From assembly GCA_038253885.1 (NCBI GenBank), contig JBBSGP010000028.1:1-45067 (forward strand): a stretch of 45,067 bases of DNA, written 5' to 3'. Origin of the DNA: JALZAQ01 sp038253885. GTDB lineage: Bacteria > Gemmatimonadota > Gemmatimonadetes > Gemmatimonadales > Gemmatimonadaceae. Positions 25,123 through 31,748 of this stretch are shown here, one piece after another; the first letter of the stretch is position 1; the number at the start of each line of letters is the position of its first letter. The notes under the pieces are model-generated. The model ran no database searches. It had not been told where the DNA came from and saw only the letters and a list, made by a program, of their open reading frames with translations. The translations under genes and the position numbers were made by a program.

Positions 25123-25779
25123 CTGTCGTCCCTCAGACGAGCCCAGAGACGCATCATGCGGCTCACACCCTCAGCCTTCTCCTCTCCCAACCAGTCGGCG
25201 ACGACATCGAGCACTTCCTCCACCTCTTGGTCTGTCGCACCGGCGTGCCGCGCACCGTGAAGGTGAGAGTGGAGCTGTCGATGCTGCTCCGTGGCCCCGC
25301 ACACGGCCACGATGCAGAGCTCTCGGCGCTTGAGGTCGAGCCCCGGTCGGGAGAGCACCTTGCCGTAGCCGTCCACGATCATCCACGCATCGAGTGCGGG
25401 ATGCAGCGCTCGGATGTTTCGGCGCAGCCTTTCGTACATCTCGCCGTACACGATCTCACAGGTTCGCTCCCCATCCGACTCCCATCTCGTGGAAGAGCGG
25501 CCAGAATCCTCGTCGCGCTCGGGTGCGGGACCAGCCACTCGTCGCCATTCCCGCGCCGCGTTGAGCGTGCGCGGGAACCCGGCGAAGAGATAGGACTGCA
25601 GAATGATCTCCTCCACCCAGCTTCCGCTCACGCTCGCCGCCCCCCCCCCCAACTCGGGCGAACGCGTCCCTCACGCAGGCTTCGCTTCCCGCTGCGATCG
25701 CGATGGCGAGTCGTACCAACTCGAGCGTGGACGGATCGAGCGCCGGCAAACTCGCACCGGCCGATCCGATTTCCCTCAT
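25119..25779 (-). CDS. AhpD/carboxymuconolactone decarboxylase-like protein, split by a one-base shift in a G tract
   Basis: Two frames together make one protein of about 219 residues. The first, from ATG 25779, reads 'LELVRLAIAIAAGSEACVRD' and stays in frame to the G tract. The second resumes with 'WVEEIILQSYLFAGFPRTLN' and runs to 25119. The switch point is a run of eleven G (coding strand) at 25650-25640. Ten G would join 'AFARVGGG' directly to 'AASVSGSWVEE' in one frame. The product has CMD-like segments, 'KRRELCIVAVCGATEQHRQL' and 'HARHAGATDQEVEEVLDVV'-type helices. The first Cys of the AhpD CxxC is not followed by a second, so peroxidase activity is doubtful. ATGA and GTGA overlaps with both neighbours argue that the whole gene is real. 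Either phase variation, a true lesion, slippage or a read error explains the shift. Confidence 0.75.
25640..25650. repeat. Eleven-base C/G homopolymer inside the CMD-like gene
   Basis: Eleven consecutive C on the plus strand. It is the longest homopolymer I noticed in the window and sits exactly where the reading frame of the CMD-like gene changes. Ten or thirteen bases would restore one continuous frame. Confidence 0.95.
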
Positions 25780-26816
25780 CGCGGCTCCGCAACCGGAACC
25801 CCGGTCACGCTGGCTCCCGAAGCTGGCCGGATCTCACCCACGACCGCGCCGCGCGTGTTGTGCAGGGGGGTGTGGAGAAAGCGGTCGAGCCGCGGTGACA
25901 GATCCTCCGGAAGGACCTTGAGCAGCTGCAGCAGATGGAGCACGGCGGGGTACTGGGCGCGTGCGCTTCCGTCCTCCACTTTCACCGCGATCCCCAGAGA
26001 TTCCTCGGGGATGGCCACCGAGTGGATGCCTTCCGCGCCCACTTTGGCGATGACGTGCCCTCCCGTCTCCTCCAGAAGAACCGTATCGAAGCGGTCCGTG
26101 CCGCCGATGAGAAACGGGTGCGCGCGCATGGCGCCGAAGATGCGCGAGGAGAGCTCGCCGCCGTCGCAGGCATCCGCGGCCAGCCTGCTGAAGGCCAGAG
26201 CCATCGCCTCCAGGGGAAGACCGAACGCCACGACACCGCAGCCGTCGACCACCTGCTCGATGCGCTCGGCGGCGATACCCGTCCACCGGGCGATCGTCCG
26301 CAGGATCGCCGTCTGGACGGGGTGGACGCTCTGCTCGTATCCGCGAACGGGCCACTGCTTCCCTCGGGCGAGCGCGAGCATGGCGGCGTGTTTGCCCGAG
26401 CAGTTGTTGTGCAGCCGGGTGATCTGGTCTCCCGACTCCTGCGCGAGGCGTGCGCCGCGACGAGTCAGGGGATCGTGCGCTCCGCACGCCAGATCGCCCT
26501 CCTCCAGGCCAATATCGCGCAGCATGGCGCGCGCGATGGTGACGTGCTCCGGCTCACCGCCGTGCGACGCGCACGCCAGGGCCAGCTCCTTGGTTCCCCA
26601 ACCCAGATCATCGAAGTGGCCCGACGCGACGAACGGCATCACCTGCAGCGGCTTGGCGCAGGATCGCCAGCAGCTGACCGTGGACGGATCGCCCGCCACC
26701 GCACGCATGCCGGCGGTCGCGTGCACCACGGCGGCGTGCACTCGATGCCGGGACTCGACCAGAGGCCCTCGCGTCGCCACGACGTCCAGATCGTACCGCG
26801 TCTGCATCGCGCTCAC
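25776..26816 (-). CDS. Asparaginase (L-asparaginase II / COG4448 family)
   Basis: A 346-residue protein of the COG4448 asparaginase family, distinct from the classic bacterial type I/II enzymes. Characteristic segments are 'VESRHRVHAAVV', 'SCAKPLQVMPFVASG', 'LALACASHGGEPEHV', 'HNNCSGKHAAMLALA' and 'VDGCGVVAFGLPLEAMALA'. These carry the Ser, Cys, Lys and His residues conserved in the family. It should hydrolyse asparagine to aspartate and ammonia in the cytoplasm. GTG 26816 is preferred over ATG 26807 because GAGAGG lies 5 nt upstream of the GTG. It is coupled to the CMD-like gene by an ATGA overlap and follows the EamA gene by 2 nt. Confidence 0.88.
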   Translation of the reverse strand: MSAMQTRYDLDVVATRGPLVESRHRVHAAVVHATAGMRAVAGDPSTVSCWRSCAKPLQVMPFVASGHFDDLGWGTKELALACASHGGEPEHVTIARAMLRDIGLEEGDLACGAHDPLTRRGARLAQESGDQITRLHNNCSGKHAAMLALARGKQWPVRGYEQSVHPVQTAILRTIARWTGIAAERIEQVVDGCGVVAFGLPLEAMALAFSRLAADACDGGELSSRIFGAMRAHPFLIGGTDRFDTVLLEETGGHVIAKVGAEGIHSVAIPEESLGIAVKVEDGSARAQYPAVLHLLQLLKVLPEDLSPRLDRFLHTPLHNTRGAVVGEIRPASGASVTGVPVAEPR

Positions 26817-26818
26817 AG

Positions 26819-27673
26819 CTACCTCTCTGGTTGCCCGCGGCGCTGGAGCGCTATGAGGATGCCACCGAGAACGAGAGTTCCTCCTCCGAGCGTGGCCAGC
26901 GGCGGAATCTCCCGGATGCCGGGCAGCGCCGCCGCGAGCACGGTCGCCCCTACCGGCTCGCCCAGCACCGTGAGATTCACGACGTACGCTGGAAGATACT
27001 TGAGCGCCCAGTTCATGCCCGTGTGCCCGAGCATCATCGGCCCGATCGCCAGCGCGGCAAAGATCGCGAGCTCGCGTGGAGGCTGGCCGCCCAGCGGTAC
27101 CTTCCCGACGATGGCGATGCCGAGCAATGTCACGAGACACGCGCCGTAGACGAGCGACACGTAAGGCCAGAGATCGAGGATGCGACGCAGGCGGCGTCCC
27201 GTAAGATAGTAGAGCGCCGCCGTCACTCCACCCAGCAGTGCCAGAAGGTCGCCAAGAAGCGCGCGACGGTCACCCGTTCCGGCCGTCCCCCATGCCACCG
27301 CCATGTCGGGAGCGGCAACGACCGCCGCCCCGACCGTCGCGAGTACGATGCCGAGCCACTGGCGACGATCGGGCGACTCTCCGAGCCAGAGCACCGAGAG
27401 CACGGCGACGATCACTGGCTGCAGATTCACGAGCACGACCGAGGCGGCCACGGTGGTCAGTCCGACGGACGTGTTCCACGACCAGAAGTGCAGCGCGAGC
27501 ATGACGCCGGCGCCGATCGCGAGGGCGAGCTCCCGCCGCGACAGCCGGGCCCACTGCTTCCAACCCCGGTCGGGAAGCAGAAGGACGGCGACGATCACCA
27601 GCGAGAACGCCAGCCGCCATGTGGCGATCGCCACGGGATGTGCGTGCGACACCCGTACGAGCGGCGCCGCCAC
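26819..27673 (-). CDS. EamA/DMT-family transporter (true start probably further upstream)
   Basis: An inner-membrane drug/metabolite transporter-type permease with two EamA repeats. Hydrophobic segments include 'LVIVAVLLLP', 'VVLVNLQPVIVAVLSVLWLG', 'LALLGGVTAALYYLTG', 'VYGACLVTLLGIAIVG' and 'LGGGTLVLGGILIAL'. The substrate is unknown. The coordinates use GTG 27673, which cuts the first membrane helix. The same frame continues upstream as 'PPGLVLAAAIAGISVAAPLV', a normal first helix. It reaches the mlaD stop with no ATG, GTG or TTG; CTG 27748 (overlapping the mlaD TGA) is the best-placed candidate. It ends 2 nt before the asparaginase start. Confidence 0.85.
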   Translation of the reverse strand: MAAPLVRVSHAHPVAIATWRLAFSLVIVAVLLLPDRGWKQWARLSRRELALAIGAGVMLALHFWSWNTSVGLTTVAASVVLVNLQPVIVAVLSVLWLGESPDRRQWLGIVLATVGAAVVAAPDMAVAWGTAGTGDRRALLGDLLALLGGVTAALYYLTGRRLRRILDLWPYVSLVYGACLVTLLGIAIVGKVPLGGQPPRELAIFAALAIGPMMLGHTGMNWALKYLPAYVVNLTVLGEPVGATVLAAALPGIREIPPLATLGGGTLVLGGILIALQRRGQPER

Positions 27674-27744
27674 CGAGATACCCGCGATCGCCGCCGCGAG
27701 GACCAGACCGGGAGGCGCCGCCGGCCGGTCGGTGTGCGCCGTGG

Positions 27745-28722
27745 TCAGAAGACCTTGATCATTCCCTTCGTGTACTTCCCTGGGTTCTTCCGCACGTCGG
27801 CCAGGATCTCGTTCAGATCGGTGATCGACTTGTTGAGCTTGTCGTACAGCTCATGGTCGCTGAGCATCTTCGCGGCGAAGCCGTTCCCCGTGGTCAGGAG
27901 CTTGAGAAGAGAATCAGCCGTCGTGGTGACGCCCACGATGTGCACGTACAGCGTCGTGTCCGTCATCAGCTTGCCGAGCGTACCCTGCTGGGACTGGACC
28001 GAGTGCAGCAGTGAGTCCATGCTCGTGGTCAGCGAGGCGAGCTTGTTGTACAGCGTCGGGTCATCCACGAGCTTCCCGAACGTGCCGTTCGGCTGTTGCA
28101 GCCGCCGCATCAGCGAGTTGGCCTGTGTCAACGTGCCGTTGAGCTGGTCATACAGTGTGTTGCTCATGAGCAGCTGGCCCATCGTGCCCTCACCGCGCAC
28201 GATGCCGCCCGTGATCGCGCGAAGGTCGTGGGTCAGCTGTACCATGTCACCCACCGCCCCCGCCGCTTGCCCGATCACCTGCTCGTAGTCGAGTGATTCC
28301 TTGAGCCGGAGTGTGTCACCCGGCTGCAGGACGTCAGCTCTGGGCGTGCCGGGAGAGATGTCCAGGATCTTGTCGCCGAGCAGTCCGAGCGTGCGCAGCT
28401 TCGCGTAGGAGTCCCCGCGGATGTGCGGCTTCAGGTTGACGTCGACCGCCACCGTGACCTTGAGGGTGTGCATCGTGTCGGTGGTCGGCGGCTGGAAGTC
28501 GATGGCCTTGACCACTCCCGCCAGCTGGCCCGCGACCGTGACCGACCCGCCCTCTCGCAGACCGCTCGCGTTGGGCAGGAAAGTCACCAGGTCGTAGCGC
28601 TTGGTGAAGAGGTTGACCGCCTGCCCCAGCTTGAGCACCGCGCCGGCCACGACCGCCAGAGCGACCAGGATCATCAGCCCGACTTTCAGCTGGTCCCACG
28701 TGATGAACGTCGAACGTTTCAT
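27745..28722 (-). CDS. mlaD: MlaD-family (MCE domain) lipid-transport protein with 34-residue repeats
   Basis: The periplasmic substrate-binding subunit of an Mla-type phospholipid transporter. A single membrane anchor (about 13-32) is followed by one MCE domain (about 40-120, 'VTFLPNASGLREGGSVTVAG', 'LRTLGLLGDKILDI'). The rest is helical. It carries a repeat 'GT-x-GKL-x-x-D-x-TLY-x-KL' beginning at Gly179, 213, 247 and 281, exactly 34 residues apart, with a partial fifth at Gly315. At 325 residues it is far longer than E. coli MlaD (about 180), so the tail may form a tube or coiled needle toward the outer membrane. It follows mlaF by 21 nt and mlaE-mlaF-mlaD is the usual core. Confidence 0.9.
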   Translation of the reverse strand: MKRSTFITWDQLKVGLMILVALAVVAGAVLKLGQAVNLFTKRYDLVTFLPNASGLREGGSVTVAGQLAGVVKAIDFQPPTTDTMHTLKVTVAVDVNLKPHIRGDSYAKLRTLGLLGDKILDISPGTPRADVLQPGDTLRLKESLDYEQVIGQAAGAVGDMVQLTHDLRAITGGIVRGEGTMGQLLMSNTLYDQLNGTLTQANSLMRRLQQPNGTFGKLVDDPTLYNKLASLTTSMDSLLHSVQSQQGTLGKLMTDTTLYVHIVGVTTTADSLLKLLTTGNGFAAKMLSDHELYDKLNKSITDLNEILADVRKNPGKYTKGMIKVF

Positions 28723-28743
28723 GTCTTATGTCCCGATGCGGGC

Positions 28744-29727
28744 TCAGGTGCCGCCGAGGAAGTTCTTGATGTACTCATCCTCGCTGGCCGTCATTTCCTC
28801 GGGAGTCCCGAAGAAGACGATGTGATGTTCCGAGAGCAGAGCGACCTTGGTCCCCATGCGGAATGCCGAGCGAATGTCGTGCGATACCACCACGCTCGTC
28901 ACACCGAGCTCGCGCTGCAGCTTCATGATGAGCCGTGTGATGGTGCCCGTGGTGAGTGGGTCGAGCCCTGACGTCGGCTCGTCGTAGAGCATGATCTGCG
29001 GGTTGTTGGCCAGGCCGCGCGCGACGCCGACTCTCTTCTTCATCCCGCCAGACAGCTCCGCGGGCAGCTGGCTCATCACCTTGTCGGGCTCGAGATCCAC
29101 GAACTCGAGCTTCTCGCGGACGCGCGCTTCGATGTCGTCTTCGTCGAGATCGGTATGCTCCCGCAAGGGATAGGCGACGTTCTCGAACACATCCATCGAG
29201 TCGAAGAGGGCCGCGCCCTGGAACACCATTCCCATCTTCTGACGCACGGCCAGCGCGTCATTGAAGTTGAGCGGCGTGATGTCCTGACCCGCGATCAGCA
29301 CCCTGCCCTGCTCGGGCACGAGCAGCCGGAGGATCAGCTTGAGGATTGTGGACTTCCCCGTTCCCGATTCCCCCACCACCACGATCGTCTCGCCCTTGTT
29401 GACCTCGAACGAGATATCCTCGAGCACCGGCTCGTCGAAGGCAAGCGAGATGTTCTCCAGCGCGATGACCGACTCGAGCTCTCCCTGGTCCTCCTGCTCG
29501 GAGCTCGTGTCGGCGTCGCCGGCCAGCTCCTCGCGAATCGCGTTCCGCACGTGCTTCTGCTTGTCGATCCGCGCCTTGTCTTCCTGCCGGCGCTGCCTGA
29601 ATTCCTGCGTCATCCAATCGTGGACGTCCTCGGCGGGCGGTCGCTTCCCTCCCGGACGGCTGGCCGATCCGGATCGGGGACCTTGCGGATCGCCCGGAGG
29701 CTTCTGGTCCTTGGGATCGTCGCTCAC
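28744..29727 (-). CDS. mlaF: Mla-type ABC transporter ATP-binding protein with a hydrophilic N-terminal extension
   Basis: A 327-residue ATPase energising lipid transport with MlaE. Walker A is 'GESGTGKST' (119-127), the signature 'LSGGMKKRVGVARGLA', Walker B 'IMLYDEPTSGLDP', and the switch His is in 'VVVSHDIRSAF'. The end 'YIKNFLGGT' matches MlaF proteins. The first 86 residues are unusual: a Pro/Gly-rich start, a Lys/Arg/Glu-rich helix ('QEFRQRRQEDKARIDKQKHV') and an acidic stretch. MlaF normally has no such extension. GTG 29727 overlaps the mlaE stop (GTGA). Longer frames lie inside mlaE. Confidence 0.92.
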   Translation of the reverse strand: MSDDPKDQKPPGDPQGPRSGSASRPGGKRPPAEDVHDWMTQEFRQRRQEDKARIDKQKHVRNAIREELAGDADTSSEQEDQGELESVIALENISLAFDEPVLEDISFEVNKGETIVVVGESGTGKSTILKLILRLLVPEQGRVLIAGQDITPLNFNDALAVRQKMGMVFQGAALFDSMDVFENVAYPLREHTDLDEDDIEARVREKLEFVDLEPDKVMSQLPAELSGGMKKRVGVARGLANNPQIMLYDEPTSGLDPLTTGTITRLIMKLQRELGVTSVVVSHDIRSAFRMGTKVALLSEHHIVFFGTPEEMTASEDEYIKNFLGGT

Positions 29728-30608
29728 GTCGTGAAGATCGTGAGAAGGATCTGGGTCATGAAGTAATCGACGATGAGAATCGTGATGCTCGCGGTGACCA
29801 CCGTACGGGTGGTCGAGATACCCACGCCTTCCGTACCACCCGTGGTGTTGAGGCCGAAGAAGCATCCGGTGATGGCGATGATCCCGCCGAAGACGAACGG
29901 TTTGGCGACGCCCTGCATGAAGTCGTTCGGGATATAGCGCATTGTGAAGCCGCCGGCCGCGATCTGCTCCCACACCGTACGCCAGTACAGGGAGCTCGGA
30001 ATGCCGACATACAGCCACGCGATGACATTTCCGCCGATGATCCCGACCATGTCATTGATGATCGTCAGCACGGGAAGCATCACCAGCGCCGCGAGCACGC
30101 GCGGAGTCACCAGCTTCTTGATCGGATCGGTACCGAGCGTATTGAGGGCATCGATCTGCTCGGTGACCTTCATCGAGCCGAGCTGGGCGGCGATGCCGGA
30201 CCCGACCCGACCCGCCACCATCAGACCCGCGAGCACCGGGCCCAGCTCCCGGATCATCGACGCGGCCACGAGCCGCCCGATGTAGATAGTCGCCCCGAAA
30301 GTGGCGAGCTGAACCGACGACTGCAGGGCCAGCACCATCCCCGTGAAGAATCCGGTCAACAGAACGATGCCCAGCGACTGGACGCCAATCGCGTCCATCT
30401 GTTGCACCAGGTCCCCACCATAGAACGGACGGCGAAAGATGAAGCCCAGCGCTTTACCAGCCAGGGTGAAGTACTCCTGGATGCCGAGCACCCGCTCCTT
30501 GGCCGCCCGGTTGAGCCGCTCGCCAAAGCTAGACAATCGGGGAGGACCGAAGTGTGGGTGGACTAGGAGGCACGGGGGCGAATGGGCAAGGCGCGTGCCC
30601 GATGGCAC
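29724..30608 (-). CDS. mlaE: Mla-type ABC transporter permease
   Basis: An inner-membrane permease of the MlaE/YrbE family. Features are an amphipathic N-terminal helix ('YFTLAGKALGFIFRRPFY'), 'TGFFTGMVLALQSSVQLATF', 'VAGRVGSGIAAQLGSMKVTE', 'QIDALNTLGTDPIKKLVTPR' and 'FFGLNTTGGTEGVGISTTR'. It is 294 residues from GTG 30608. The first 25 residues are Pro-rich and not conserved, and TTG 30536 ('LSSFGERL') is an alternative start; neither has a clear ribosome site. It is the first gene of the mla block and divergent from the heptose kinase gene. No mlaA, mlaB or mlaC lies in the window. Confidence 0.92.
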   Translation of the reverse strand: MPSGTRLAHSPPCLLVHPHFGPPRLSSFGERLNRAAKERVLGIQEYFTLAGKALGFIFRRPFYGGDLVQQMDAIGVQSLGIVLLTGFFTGMVLALQSSVQLATFGATIYIGRLVAASMIRELGPVLAGLMVAGRVGSGIAAQLGSMKVTEQIDALNTLGTDPIKKLVTPRVLAALVMLPVLTIINDMVGIIGGNVIAWLYVGIPSSLYWRTVWEQIAAGGFTMRYIPNDFMQGVAKPFVFGGIIAITGCFFGLNTTGGTEGVGISTTRTVVTASITILIVDYFMTQILLTIFTT

Positions 30609-30673
30609 GCTGCTTCAACCACCGAAGCTATGACAGTCCGGTGCCTTGCGGGAGGGAGCACCGCTGGAGGACG

Positions 30674-30702
30674 TTGACCCCCGCTCGGGCTGCCCATACG
30701 TT
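30674..30702 (+). promoter_or_regulatory. Candidate promoter of the heptose kinase-led glycan operon
   Basis: TTGACC (30674-30679), a 17-nt spacer, and TACGTT (30697-30702). Transcription would begin about 2-7 nt before ATG 30711, so the mRNA would be nearly leaderless. This fits the absence of any ribosome site before that ATG. The -10 match is weak. Confidence 0.35.
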
Positions 30703-30710
30703 CCGCGCCC

Positions 30711-31748
30711 ATGCCCCCCCCGAGCCCCACCGCCTCCCCCCCGCTCGCGCGCGAGCGCCTGGTGGCGCTGCTCGGCGAGTCGGCGCGACGACGCGTGGCC
30801 ATCGTCGGTGACGCGATGCTGGATGTCTACCTCCGCGGCGACGTCGACCGGATCTCGCCGGAGGCGCCGGTTCCCGTCGTCCGCGTGCGGGAGCGAAAGC
30901 TTGCCCTGGGTGGGGCTGCAAACGTCGCCCAGAATGTAGTCGCCCTCGGCGCCCGATGTGTGCTGGTGGCCGCCGTGGGGCGCGACCCACAGGGCGAAAC
31001 CATCCGCCGGATGCTCGCGGCGCTAGGCGCGGATCATGACGGCCTGGTGGACGTGGATCGCCCCACCACGACGAAGACACGCATCCTTGCTCGGGCCCAG
31101 CAGGTGGTACGCTTCGACGAGGAGGAGGACACGGACCTCTCCGGAAAGGAGCTCGACGCGCTTCTCGGTCGTGTGGAGGCGTCGCTCGATGATGCCGACG
31201 CTCTGATCCTCGAGGATTACAACAAGGGTGTCCTCAATCCGGCGGTCATCGAGCGCGCCATCGTCCTGGCGACGCGGCGCGGAATCCCGGTGATCGTGGA
31301 CCCCAAGTACCGAAACTTCTTCCACTACCGCGGCGCCACCATCTTCAAGCCCAACCGGCGGGAGCTGGAAAGCGCGCTCGGCGCAGCCGTGGATCTCGAC
31401 CATCCCGAAGCGCTGCCGGCCACGCTGGCTCGTCTGGGCGTGGCGCACCTGCTGCTCACCCTCGGCGAGCGCGGCATGGTGCTGGTGGGGCGCGAAGGCG
31501 AGGTTCACCGCGTTCCGACCACCGCGCGCGATGTCTACGACGTCGTGGGCGCCGGCGATACGGTGACGGCATATCTGGCGGGGATGCTGGCCGCGGGGGC
31601 CACCGCAACGGAGGCGGCGATCATCGCCAACTTTGCCGCCGGGGTGGAGGTCGGCAAGCTGGGCGCGGCGACGGTCACTCCACAGGAGGTCATCTCGGCT
31701 CATGACCACTTCTCGGGTGGCAGGCAGGGGGGAGGGGAGCCGGCGTGA
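30711..31748 (+). CDS. D-glycero-beta-D-manno-heptose-7-phosphate kinase (RfaE1/HldE kinase domain)
   Basis: A 345-residue PfkB-family kinase. It has 'VAIVGDAMLDVYLRGDVDRI', 'PEAPVPVVRVRERKLALGGAANVAQN', 'DPKYRNFFHYRGATIFKPNR' and the catalytic 'VVGAGDTVTAYLA'. It would phosphorylate heptose-7-phosphate at C1 in ADP-heptose synthesis for lipopolysaccharide or surface glycans. The cytidylyltransferase half of HldE is absent, so a separate partner enzyme is expected. ATG 30711 has no ribosome site. GTGA overlap links it to the next gene, making it the head of a four-gene operon. Confidence 0.88.
   Translation: MPPPSPTASPPLARERLVALLGESARRRVAIVGDAMLDVYLRGDVDRISPEAPVPVVRVRERKLALGGAANVAQNVVALGARCVLVAAVGRDPQGETIRRMLAALGADHDGLVDVDRPTTTKTRILARAQQVVRFDEEEDTDLSGKELDALLGRVEASLDDADALILEDYNKGVLNPAVIERAIVLATRRGIPVIVDPKYRNFFHYRGATIFKPNRRELESALGAAVDLDHPEALPATLARLGVAHLLLTLGERGMVLVGREGEVHRVPTTARDVYDVVGAGDTVTAYLAGMLAAGATATEAAIIANFAAGVEVGKLGAATVTPQEVISAHDHFSGGRQGGGEPA

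Noticed and set aside
25456..25779. Separate 107-codon gene made of the first half of the CMD-like protein
   Set aside because: After the G tract this frame turns into Arg-rich non-family sequence, while the other frame continues the family; it is better described as one gene with a frame break.
26831..28288. Long plus-strand frame of 485 codons opposite the EamA and mlaD genes
   Set aside because: Low-complexity, Arg/His-rich translation with no domain; both opposing genes are well supported. High-GC DNA opens such shadow frames.
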